DNA of 14,007 nt. Origin: Desulfonema limicola (GTDB taxonomy: Bacteria > Desulfobacterota > Desulfobacteria > Desulfobacterales > DYRC01). The stretch is from positions 1-14,007 of the forward strand of contig DYRC01000075.1 in assembly GCA_020718925.1 (NCBI GenBank), read 5' to 3'. The position numbers and the translations under genes were made by a program. This document shows positions 6,107 through 12,864 of this stretch, in pieces (position 1 is the stretch's first letter; every line of letters starts with the position of its first letter). The notes beneath the pieces are model-generated. The model was not told where the DNA came from. It was given only the letters and a program-made list of their open reading frames with translations, and made no database searches.

Positions 6107-8478
6107 AATTTTCCTTCCACGCCGCTTACGAAATTCTGTAATCTGATTCTGAGCGGCTGAATCTGCTCTTCTCGGATGCGTTTTGATTCTTCGGCAATGG
6201 CTTCGCGTTCTGACTGACTCTTTTTGAAATCATGCTCTGCCTGAAGCTTACGCTGCTCAAAAATCTGCTGGGGTTTATCAATGATGGCTGAAAATCCGGC
6301 TTTGTATAATTCCCGGATATTTTTTGAAAATTCCCGAAATTCTTTTTTCACATCATCTCTGATTTCCAAAAACAGGGTGGTGAATGCCGGAAAAAGATTT
6401 TCCCGAATTTCCTTTTTCAAAGCAGATTCCATCATCCCGCGTGTTAAAAAAATAATGATAATATTGATCAGAATCACTGCCACAGACGCCACCACCATCC
6501 ACACCATCCGGCTGATCATCAGAAAAATTGCCACCAAAATCCCTGAACTTGCGGTAAAAAGACCGGTCAGACCGCCCGCAGTAAATATCGCATTATCACG
6601 AACCTTTTCAAATATCTGACTTTTCTCCATTTCCCGAAATATCGTTTCATTATCCAATTCCAGATTTCCTGAAAATTCCGGGAGCGTGATGCCTGAGAGC
6701 AGATTCATATCTGTCAGCACCGAATGTTTCCAAATATCTTTGAGATCGCGCCCTATCAATTTTACGCGGTGTGCAATATAGGCATTATAGGTTTTATTGT
6801 TGCCATCCTTGATTTCCGAAAGCCATGAATGAATCGCCTCCTGAAAGCTGTCATTGATTTCTTCCCGGATAATCGTGATGATTTTTTCTTTCAGCTTTTT
6901 CTGATTGAACAGAAATGTAGGAATTTCTTTGAATTTGAGAATATCGTTATAAATCCTATCTGCTGCCTTATCTCTCAATGAATCTTTGCGGTCTTCCAAT
7001 CGGCTCCAAATATCTTCAGCCAATTTATAATCAGGGCTTTCCTCATCTAATCGCTGAATAATCTGAGTACAGTCATAGCGGAATTTTTTCAGCTCGCGCT
7101 CCGTCATCTCCACCTGAAGCAAAAAATCTTTTTCTTTTTTTACAGCAAGATTTTCCCGGCTTCTGAGCGTTCCTTCAGCTTCAAGCAGGCAGTTTGCCGC
7201 AATTTGAGAGCCGTTGTCAATCAGGATGGAGCGGGCTTTTTTGCGGATGACGGTTTTTTCCACCATCCCGGTCAAAGCATCCAAGCCGCTTGCCTGCCGC
7301 GCATCAATATCGTCTTCAAGATCAAGAATGGCAAGCTGTTTCTGAACGGATTTCAGCATTGAAGATGAATGAGCTTGTTTCACCGAAAGCAGCGCAAGCA
7401 GGGCATGAAACAGGACAAACTCGTCATCCTGAATCGAAAAACCGTTATTTTTCAACAGTGTCATGCTGGAGTGGGCAATGCGTTTGCTCTCAATCAGGCT
7501 ATGCCCCCGGATATTGCAGCCGTAAAAGAGCTTGTATTCCATGCCGTTTTGCCGGATGAACTGAAGCGCCCTTAAATCAGAGAGCTTGACGGTTTTTGAG
7601 CCATCTAAAAGATAAAGAATCGCATCTGCATTAAACATTGCCCGCCGCGCCACTTCCGTATCCCACCGGCTGGCAAACAATCCGGGGCAGTCTGTAATCA
7701 CGCACCCCAAACGGCTTAAATTTTCAGAATGAAGTCGTAATCGGATATTGCGGATAAAGATAAATATAATTTCTTCAATCTTAAACCGGGCAGCAGACAT
7801 ATCCAGCCATCGCTCTTCCCAATCCTGCGGAAACACAATCATTTTGCCGATCTCTTCAACTTTGAATTTGCGCTGATGGCGAAGACGAATCAGGGTGTTG
7901 TCCGCGTAATAATGAGCAGCAAGGCTGGCAAAGCGCAGAATATCCAGATGCCCTTTCTGCTCAGGATCATACGCGGCTTTGTTCTTTTTCCAAATCTGCC
8001 ATTCCTGTTCTGCGGCTTGGGCTGTCAGCCGCCGATCTTCCGCCCTCTCCAAATCTAACACCCGGATAAGCTCCGGCGCGCTGATTCCGTAAAACCGATC
8101 CGGCGCAAAGCTTTGAAGATGCGGCAGCAGCAGATCCGAAAAACCGGCAATCAGTTCTGCGGAACTCCGCCACTCTGCAATGGCTTTTTCAGGTTCATCC
8201 GGATCAGACATATTCTGAGCAGACACAATACAGCCGCTGGTTTTGATGCCTGATCCCTGCGGACTCAAATCGCGTCCGTCACAGAGCGCGTTGAAAGTGG
8301 TGGATTTGCCGCCCTGAAATTCTCCGGCTAAGACAATTTCAAACTGGTTTTCCAGTGTTTTCCGGCAAATCTGAGAAAGTATGTCGCGGGTTTCCTGATT
8401 CACCGATGGAAGCGCGACAGACTGTTTCAACAGGTCAATCAACTCATTTCTGAGAATTTCGTAATCTTTGGGCAGCAT
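6103..8478 (-). CDS. Bacterial dynamin-like GTPase with two transmembrane segments
   Basis: A 791-residue protein. The GTPase domain shows a P-loop (GEFQGGKST, 52-60), a switch-I threonine near T80 and a G3 motif DCPG (263-266) followed by a dynamin-type helix. The G4 position (CNIRG, 321-325) lacks the usual N/T-K-x-D, so base recognition may be altered. A helical middle part with coiled-coil character spans about 425-620. Two hydrophobic segments lie at roughly 631-652 and 658-679 and should form a membrane paddle or hairpin. The C-terminal ~100 residues are a charged coiled coil. Such proteins remodel or tether membranes. The ATG at 8478 has no clear ribosome-binding site and lies about 3 nt from the predicted transcription start, so the message may be nearly leaderless. 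It is the first gene of an operon with the rhomboid gene. Confidence 0.88.
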   Translation of the reverse strand: MLPKDYEILRNELIDLLKQSVALPSVNQETRDILSQICRKTLENQFEIVLAGEFQGGKSTTFNALCDGRDLSPQGSGIKTSGCIVSAQNMSDPDEPEKAIAEWRSSAELIAGFSDLLLPHLQSFAPDRFYGISAPELIRVLDLERAEDRRLTAQAAEQEWQIWKKNKAAYDPEQKGHLDILRFASLAAHYYADNTLIRLRHQRKFKVEEIGKMIVFPQDWEERWLDMSAARFKIEEIIFIFIRNIRLRLHSENLSRLGCVITDCPGLFASRWDTEVARRAMFNADAILYLLDGSKTVKLSDLRALQFIRQNGMEYKLFYGCNIRGHSLIESKRIAHSSMTLLKNNGFSIQDDEFVLFHALLALLSVKQAHSSSMLKSVQKQLAILDLEDDIDARQASGLDALTGMVEKTVIRKKARSILIDNGSQIAANCLLEAEGTLRSRENLAVKKEKDFLLQVEMTERELKKFRYDCTQIIQRLDEESPDYKLAEDIWSRLEDRKDSLRDKAADRIYNDILKFKEIPTFLFNQKKLKEKIITIIREEINDSFQEAIHSWLSEIKDGNNKTYNAYIAHRVKLIGRDLKDIWKHSVLTDMNLLSGITLPEFSGNLELDNETIFREMEKSQIFEKVRDNAIFTAGGLTGLFTASSGILVAIFLMISRMVWMVVASVAVILINIIIIFLTRGMMESALKKEIRENLFPAFTTLFLEIRDDVKKEFREFSKNIRELYKAGFSAIIDKPQQIFEQRKLQAEHDFKKSQSEREAIAEESKRIREEQIQPLRIRLQNFVSGVEGKL

Positions 8479-8487
8479 AATGATTTA

Positions 8488-8515
8488 TTTTTATCGCTTT
8501 CAGGCAGAATGTCAA
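8488..8515 (-). promoter_or_regulatory. Promoter of the dynamin-rhomboid operon
   Basis: Minus strand: perfect -35 TTGACA (8515-8510), 16-bp spacer, -10 TAAAAA (8493-8488, four of six). The start would fall near 8481, almost on the ATG at 8478, which fits the absence of a Shine-Dalgarno sequence. The spacer contains a GAAAGCGA word that recurs beside both 94-bp repeats. Confidence 0.45.
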
Positions 8516-8524
8516 TATAAGATT

Positions 8525-8547
8525 CCCCCTCCCTTGTGGGAGAGGGC
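8525..8547 (-). terminator. Hairpin after the GAPDH gene
   Basis: CCCTCCC pairs with GGGAGAGGG (one bulged base) across a TTGT loop, 16 bp past the GAPDH stop. On the minus strand it is followed by AATCTTAT rather than a true T-run, so termination efficiency is uncertain. Its CCCC/GGGG composition suggests it may be a reduced relative of the 94-bp repeat. Confidence 0.45.
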
Positions 8548-8562
8548 AGCGTGAAGAACCGT

Positions 8563-9801
8563 TCACATACTTTCCGCAATTGAAATTGTCCGATCTGCAA
8601 GCATGTTGACATAAGATCCCATTTCATTGTCATACCAGCCGTAAATCACCGCCTGAGTTACCGGAACCCGGATAATATGATTTTTCAGCGTGGCAATAAC
8701 CTCTTTTTCCAAGCCCGGCACTTTTTCAAGATCAATCGTAACTTCTGCGGTCCGGGTGTGGGTTTCATGCCCTTCGATGGTGGCTGCGGCTTTGGGTGTG
8801 CCGATAATATCACAGGAGACATTCTGCTTATCGGTGTAGTGCAGATAATTTTTCGGGTCTGATGCTGCGGTACTGCGGTAAATTTCGTTAATCACTTCCC
8901 GGCGGATGGAGCCGCCTCCGGGGTCTTCCTGAAAATTTACCACCAGAATAATCAGCGAACCGGTCGTGGTCGGGATTCGCACAGATTCGGCAATAAATCC
9001 GATATGCTCCATTTCAGGAATTACGAGCCGCAACGCTTTTGCCGCGCCGGTCGTGGTCAGAATAATATTGTTCATTACGCTGCGATTTTTTCTCAAATCA
9101 TCTGCACCGGCTTTGGGCAGACGATCTAAAACCTGCTGAGAAGATGTCGCGGCATGAACCGTTGACATAGATGCAGATAAAATCCGCTTATATCCCAGAG
9201 CATTAATCAGCGGCTTGATGATATGTGCCAAACAGGTGGTGGTGCAGGATGCGTTGGAAATAATGCGATGGCGGCGGGGATCATAGTCGTTATCATTGAT
9301 GCCCATCACGGTCGTAATCGCGTCTTCGGGCATGGGCTTTCCCTTATCCTTGATTTTAAAGGGCGCGGACACAATCAGTTTATCAGCCCCCGCATCTAAA
9401 TGCCCCCGCGCAGAGCCTTTGGGCGCATCCGGGGGGAGTGTGGGATCAATGAATTGTCCTGTGGTATCCACCACAAGTCTGACATCATGGCTGCTCCAAT
9501 CAATTTCAGCAGGATTTCGGGTATTTCTCAGGAATCTGACCGAAATGCCGTCAATATTCATCGTCCCTTCGGCATCATCAATGTCTTTGATTACCGAAGC
9601 TGAATTGAAGCCGTATAAAAAGCGGTGAAGCGGTCCGTAAGTAGAATCTTTTTCTATATAATCAGCAATATCTCCGAGAGAATTTCCTGCTTTCCGCCCG
9701 ATATTGATTACGATTTCCTCAAAATTTTTTCGGGCAATATGCTGCCATAGCGTGAGCTTTCCGATTCTCCCCATGCCGTTGATTCCCAAAACATTTCCCA
9801 T
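8563..9801 (-). CDS. gap: Glyceraldehyde-3-phosphate dehydrogenase (divergent long form)
   Basis: A 412-residue enzyme, longer than the usual ~335. It converts glyceraldehyde-3-phosphate and phosphate to 1,3-bisphosphoglycerate with NAD(P) in glycolysis or gluconeogenesis. The nucleotide fold starts GINGMGRIGKL. The catalytic C186 lies in SNASCTTTCLAH, H216 in STVHAATSS, and R275 in SVRIPTTTG; TTTGAAKA is also present. Two positions differ from the common enzyme: SCTTNC is SCTTTC here, and the ND that sets NAD preference reads NIG. The additional length lies partly in the N-terminal half (KAGNSLGDIADYIEKDSTYGPLHRF). The frame is open to 9843, but the ATG at 9801 has AAAGGAG seven bases upstream and begins the fold exactly, so it is the start. 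No other glycolytic genes are adjacent. Confidence 0.92.
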   Translation of the reverse strand: MGNVLGINGMGRIGKLTLWQHIARKNFEEIVINIGRKAGNSLGDIADYIEKDSTYGPLHRFLYGFNSASVIKDIDDAEGTMNIDGISVRFLRNTRNPAEIDWSSHDVRLVVDTTGQFIDPTLPPDAPKGSARGHLDAGADKLIVSAPFKIKDKGKPMPEDAITTVMGINDNDYDPRRHRIISNASCTTTCLAHIIKPLINALGYKRILSASMSTVHAATSSQQVLDRLPKAGADDLRKNRSVMNNIILTTTGAAKALRLVIPEMEHIGFIAESVRIPTTTGSLIILVVNFQEDPGGGSIRREVINEIYRSTAASDPKNYLHYTDKQNVSCDIIGTPKAAATIEGHETHTRTAEVTIDLEKVPGLEKEVIATLKNHIIRVPVTQAVIYGWYDNEMGSYVNMLADRTISIAESM

Positions 9802-9825
9802 GATGCTTCTCCTTTCTCCCACAAA

Positions 9826-9831
9826 ATTATA
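9826..9831 (-). promoter_or_regulatory. -10 box for the GAPDH gene, with the 94-bp repeat at the -35 position
   Basis: A perfect TATAAT lies on the minus strand 24 bp upstream of the ATG at 9801. The matching -35 position falls inside the 94-bp palindromic repeat and reads as G-rich sequence with no TTGACA resemblance, so either the repeat replaced the original -35 or an activator is needed. Confidence 0.35.
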
Positions 9832-9840
9832 ACGATAACT

Positions 9841-9934
9841 CACCTAACCCCCCGGCCCCCTTCCCTGAAAGGGAAGGGGGAGACGTCATCGGTACTCCCC
9901 TCTCCTTTCAGGGGAGGGGCCGGGGGAGGGGTGC
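9841..9934 (+). repeat. 94-bp palindromic interspersed repeat, copy 1
   Basis: Starts CACCTAACCCCCCGG and ends GGGGAGGGGTGC. It contains a near-perfect hairpin (CCCCCTTCCCT-GAA-AGGGAAGGGGG), a second hairpin (CCCCTCTCCT-TTC-AGGGGAGGGG, one G-T wobble), and outer arms that pair with each other, so a strand can fold into a three-way junction. An inverted copy lies at 13704-13797. It separates the divergent GAPDH and DVU0772-like genes. Its form resembles REP/BIME or small non-autonomous elements; no transposase is present nearby. Confidence 0.88.
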
Positions 9935-9967
9935 TTTGATAGCGATAATTTATCATACTATTTGAAA

Positions 9968-9994
9968 CTCTGAAACTGAAATCAGAGATTTTTC
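9968..9994 (+). terminator. Hairpin plus T-run upstream of the DVU0772-like gene
   Basis: CTCTGA (9968-9973) pairs with TCAGAG (9982-9987) across an 8-nt loop and is followed by ATTTTTC. It has the shape of a rho-independent terminator on the plus strand, but there is no plus-strand gene before it. It could stop antisense reading from the repeat or act as an attenuator. Confidence 0.3.
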
Positions 9995-10013
9995 TATAAC
10001 AAACTTTCTTACA

Positions 10014-10040
10014 TTGACAATTTTATAAATATGATAATAG
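10014..10040 (+). promoter_or_regulatory. Possible promoter of the DVU0772-like gene
   Basis: A perfect TTGACA at 10014-10019 is followed by AT-rich sequence with GATAAT at 10033-10038 (spacer only 13) and TAATAG at 10035-10040 (spacer 15). Spacing is short for sigma-70, so the exact -10 is unsure. Confidence 0.3.
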
Positions 10041-10067
10041 TTATTGATAAAATAGGAGGATAATACC

Positions 10068-10424
10068 ATGATGAATTTGGAAGATATAAAAAAAGACACG
10101 AATCTGCTCAATGCGATTAACTGGGAGATGACGCCGGAAGAAGCCATACGGCTGTATCTGGAATGGGGAAATAACTGGACGCGCGGAAATTATGTGATTC
10201 GTTCCAAAAATGATGTGGCGCATTATTTTGCCATCAGCACATGGAAAAATCCGCCGATCATTTATCTGATTCGCCGCAATTCCGAAGAAGCGGTTGATCT
10301 TGCCGAAATCACCATGCCGGATGATCTGAAGGAACATTTTTTGGAATCCGTAGGTCATAATAAAGGCGTTTATACCTTAACAGACAAGGTGCGGGACTGG
10401 CTTAAATCTGAGCTTAACGCCTGA
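10068..10424 (+). CDS. DVU0772-family small conserved protein
   Basis: A 118-residue soluble protein with no signal peptide or membrane segment. The pattern AINWEMTPEEAIRLYLEWGNNW, then VIRSKNDVAHYF, and PPIIYLIRRNSEEAVDLAEI matches my memory of the DVU0772 family, a conserved protein of sulfate-reducing bacteria of unknown function. Translation is well supported: AGGAGG at 10054-10059, eight bases before the ATG. A second ATG follows directly. The 3' end overlaps the converging molybdenum-cofactor-carrier-like gene by 11 bp, leaving no room for a terminator. Biochemical role unknown; the family name is from recall and should be confirmed by profile search. Confidence 0.82.
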   Translation: MMNLEDIKKDTNLLNAINWEMTPEEAIRLYLEWGNNWTRGNYVIRSKNDVAHYFAISTWKNPPIIYLIRRNSEEAVDLAEITMPDDLKEHFLESVGHNKGVYTLTDKVRDWLKSELNA

Positions 10425-11235
10425 CCACTCGCAACACATTGGCTTTCTGTAATTGTCTCCACGTCCTTTCGATAATCAGCAGTATCGCATCATCCATCGT
10501 GCCTGATCCGTAAATTCTGCGGCACGACGCCATCAGATTATCATTTCTATCCAGCCTGAATTCCGAGCGTATATACGGACCCAGAGACATCGCCACATTA
10601 CTGAGTTTGTGTTCAGGCATATTGGCAATTTTGGTCTTTTCCCGAAACGTCAGGCGTTCTGCCAGCATATCCGCCGCTTCTTCAAGTGTTTTCGGAAGGT
10701 TGATAATATCCGAAAGTGCATGAGCAGACCGGTCATCTGCCGCAACTGCCTCGTTTTGCACGTCTGCGGCAATCAGCATCAGAAAAACCGTTTCCAAGAT
10801 ATTATACGTTATATCATAAAACCGGCTTTCATCGCGTTCTTCGGGTCCGGTGATATTCAAAATTCTGATCCGATGCTGGACAATCCATGCGTTGATCTGC
10901 TCTGAGGCTTGAAATTCGCCGGTTTTGTTCAAATCAATCAGAAGACAGGGGCGTTTGAACTTTTGGGCAACGCGCTGATGCAATGCTGCGTTGGTGATAA
11001 GCTCGCCGCGTGAAATAATCAGAACACCCTCTGAAATTGAAATGTTATGTTCGGCAACTCTGGCATAATTCACATTGGGCATTTCCGAAAGCCCGTAACG
11101 CTCGGCTTTTTTCCCCAGCTCTTCTTTTTGCCGTGATGTGATCCAGCCCCCGCGTACAATATCCATCTTTATGGCTATATCCAGCGCAGCTTGCTCAACA
11201 CCGTACTTACCGCCGGAAATAATTTTTTTAATCAT
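10414..11235 (-). CDS. Putative molybdenum cofactor carrier (SLOG-type) domain fused to DUF6794
   Basis: A 273-residue protein. Residues 1-~150 match the putative molybdenum cofactor carrier family, a Rossmann-like SLOG fold: KIISGGKYGVEQAALDIA, RGGWIT, AERYGL, ISEGVLIISRGELI, RPCLLIDL and the closing NITGPEE. Family members bind molybdopterin or possibly another nucleotide. Residues 179-262 (LPKTLEEAADMLAERLTFREKTKIANMP, then SLGPYIRSEFRL and a final tryptophan helix) resemble DUF6794, whose role is unknown. The frame stays open to an ATG at 11370, giving 45 more residues, but that ATG lacks a ribosome site. The ATG at 11235 has AAGGAG seven bases upstream and starts the fold exactly, and a TATAAT lies at 11298-11293 inside the extension, so 11235 is preferred. 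Ligand and partners unknown. Confidence 0.85.
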   Translation of the reverse strand: MIKKIISGGKYGVEQAALDIAIKMDIVRGGWITSRQKEELGKKAERYGLSEMPNVNYARVAEHNISISEGVLIISRGELITNAALHQRVAQKFKRPCLLIDLNKTGEFQASEQINAWIVQHRIRILNITGPEERDESRFYDITYNILETVFLMLIAADVQNEAVAADDRSAHALSDIINLPKTLEEAADMLAERLTFREKTKIANMPEHKLSNVAMSLGPYIRSEFRLDRNDNLMASCRRIYGSGTMDDAILLIIERTWRQLQKANVLRVVRR

Positions 11236-11417
11236 AGCTCTGCTCCTTTTTAACACCGTTTTTATACGGATTCTGTCATCTTGTCGAGTAAAATTATAAT
11301 CTGTTCTCTTCTTGATTTCTTTTTCAATATGTTTTAAATCTTCTGAATCAATTTCCACGAATAAATTCATAGTCTATTGATAATAAAATTCATCGGAATA
11401 ACGAAAGGAGTATTTTA

Positions 11418-11621
11418 ATGTATAACTTTGATATTCAAGCCAAAGTTTCAATGCTTCCCGAAAATGCAAAACGGGAAATTTTTGATTTTATCGAATTTAT
11501 ATTGAGCAAATATGGGCAAGCCCGAAAAAGAAAGTTCAGATCATTGGATATGATTTCGATCAATACCAAATCTCTTGATATTGACAGAGAGGAACTCCAT
11601 GTCCGACAGAGCATTTCTTGA
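11418..11621 (+). CDS. Small antitoxin, DUF2281/VapB-like
   Basis: A 67-residue protein. The core KVSMLPENAKREIFDFIEFILSKYG is the typical DUF2281 helix pair found in antitoxins next to PIN toxins; the rest is basic, then acidic near the C-terminus. AAAGGAG lies eight bases before the ATG. Its 3' end overlaps the toxin start by 23 bp, the usual arrangement for coupled expression. The DNA-binding part that would repress the operon is not obvious, and no clear inverted repeat was seen upstream. Confidence 0.8.
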   Translation: MYNFDIQAKVSMLPENAKREIFDFIEFILSKYGQARKRKFRSLDMISINTKSLDIDREELHVRQSIS

Positions 11622-12039
11622 CACAAATATTCTGGTTTATCTGTATTCAAAAGATGAGCCGGAGAAGCGGATTATCGCCTCTGAACTTGTGTTAAACCCT
11701 TATTCCGAGTACATTATCAGTACTCAGGTGATAGGGGAGTTCATCGCTATTCTGAGAAAGAAATTCAGATACGATATTGAGACGATAAGAGTTGCTATAA
11801 ACGATTTCAGGGAAAATTTCGAGATTGCCGTAATCAGAACAGATACGATTGACAAGTCTCTGTATATTATGGAGAAATACGGATTTTTCTGGTGGGACAG
11901 CATGATTGTCTCATCTGCGCTGGAGAATAATTGTCGTTTTCTGTATTCTGAAGATTTGCAGCATAATCAGATGATAGAAAGAAAGCTGAAAGTTATCAAT
12001 CCGTTTAAAATTTGTAAGACCGAATTGTCTGAACTCTGA
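11599..12039 (+). CDS. vapC: PIN-domain VapC-like ribonuclease toxin
   Basis: A 146-residue PIN protein. Metal-binding acids are visible: D8 in FLDTNILVYLYS, E47 in TQVIGEF, D100 in FWWDSMIVSSAL and E118/D119 in LYSEDLQHNQ. This motif set (LDTNILVY, W-D-S-M-I, SEDL) is that of VapC-type toxins that cut specific RNAs. The frame opens at 11575, but the ATG at 11599 has GAGAGGA six bases upstream and puts the strand FLDTN at its usual place, so it is chosen. It differs clearly from the PIN toxin at 130-546, which has TGDRHLL and DPDDD motifs and a different antitoxin class, so the two modules are not duplicates. Confidence 0.88.
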   Translation: MSDRAFLDTNILVYLYSKDEPEKRIIASELVLNPYSEYIISTQVIGEFIAILRKKFRYDIETIRVAINDFRENFEIAVIRTDTIDKSLYIMEKYGFFWWDSMIVSSALENNCRFLYSEDLQHNQMIERKLKVINPFKICKTELSEL

Positions 12040-12059
12040 TTTTCAGGATTAAAGGATTG

Positions 12060-12116
12060 CCAAGATTAAAAAGAGATTACACAATCCTGCTAATCTCAAA
12101 ATCCTGTGAATCTTGG
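12060..12116. terminator. Long interrupted hairpin between converging genes (bidirectional terminator candidate)
   Basis: CCAAGATT (12060-12067) pairs with AATCTTGG (12109-12116), and inside it GAGATTA (12073-12079) pairs with TAATCTC (12091-12097). The region also has repeated AGGATT and AATCCT words (CAGGATT 12044-12050, AATCCTG 12083-12089), giving an alternative fold. It fills the 78-bp gap between the vapC stop and the permease stop. Similar AGGATT words occur at 4207-4238, so it may belong to an interspersed family. Confidence 0.5.
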
Positions 12117-12117
12117 T

Positions 12118-12861
12118 TCAGGACAAGCCGCGTGAGTTTATTTTTTTTTCCAACTGATTCGTAAGATAGGAAAGCGGATAAGTAATAACAAGGTATAACA
12201 AGGCAAGCGGAAGATATGCCTCAAAGGTTTTATATGTTGTTGCATTGATAATTTCTGCTGCCTTGGTCAGCTCTCTTACGGAAATAACGGAAAGAAGTGA
12301 GGAATCTTTGATTAACGAAACAAACTGACCTGTGAGCGGCGGAATAATCCGGCGAAATGCCTGCGGAAAAACAATATGCCGCATCACCTGTCTGTCATTC
12401 AATCCCAAAGACTGAGCCGCTTCAACCTGTCCTTTTTCAACAGACAGAATACCTGCCCGAACCATTTCAGTGATATAAGCACCTGAAAATGCGGCAAGCG
12501 CAACCATTCCGATAATCAGGGGATTGTCATAGTGAACCGCAACTGCGATACAGAAATAAAACACATAGATTTGAACTAAAAGCGGCGTTCCTCTGAACAA
12601 TTCCACATATAACGCCGCGATTTCCTGAGCAATGACGCTCTTGGAAACCCTTGCCAATCCGCCTGCCACGCCCAAAGCAAATCCGATGATGATTGCGCCT
12701 GAAGAAATCAGCAGTGTGCTGTAAAATCCGTTTATCAGCAATGTGCGATATTCATAAGTAACCCGCCAGTTCCACGGATACTGTACGCGTGAAAACAGAA
12801 AGAAAAGTCCTCCTATCACCGTGAACCAGACAAGAAATCGGACAATAAGGCGAAATCTCAT
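12118..12861 (-). CDS. Polar amino-acid ABC transporter permease (HisM/GlnP type)
   Basis: A 247-residue inner-membrane protein. A first helix lies at about 8-25, and the family core begins at LLINGFYSTLLISSGAIIIG. The cytoplasmic EAA loop that docks the ATPase is clear: VEAAQSLGLNDRQVMRHIVFPQAFRRIIPPL (about 146-176). LYVELFRGTPLLVQIYVFYF is the diagnostic HisM-family segment. The permease forms the translocation path for amino acids delivered by the binding protein encoded just upstream (3-nt gap, TAA ACC ATG, with no separate ribosome site, so translation is probably coupled). No ATP-binding subunit follows: the operon ends at a hairpin facing the vapC gene. The ATPase must come from elsewhere. 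Confidence 0.94.
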   Translation of the reverse strand: MRFRLIVRFLVWFTVIGGLFFLFSRVQYPWNWRVTYEYRTLLINGFYSTLLISSGAIIIGFALGVAGGLARVSKSVIAQEIAALYVELFRGTPLLVQIYVFYFCIAVAVHYDNPLIIGMVALAAFSGAYITEMVRAGILSVEKGQVEAAQSLGLNDRQVMRHIVFPQAFRRIIPPLTGQFVSLIKDSSLLSVISVRELTKAAEIINATTYKTFEAYLPLALLYLVITYPLSYLTNQLEKKINSRGLS

Positions 12862-12864
12862 GGT

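Noticed and set aside
7290..7575. Plus-strand frames of 68-89 codons within the dynamin-like gene
   Set aside because: Overlapping antisense shadows; low-information sequence with no motif.
9841..9934. The 94-bp repeat as part of a CRISPR array
   Set aside because: No short repeats with regular unique spacers and no cas genes; the structure is hairpins inside one unit, not a repeat-spacer series.
9833..9950. CGATAACT (9833-9840) and CGATAATT (9943-9950) as a target-site duplication around repeat copy 1
   Set aside because: Only 7 of 8 bases match, the second word is 8 bp away from the repeat end, and copy 2 shows no matching pair.
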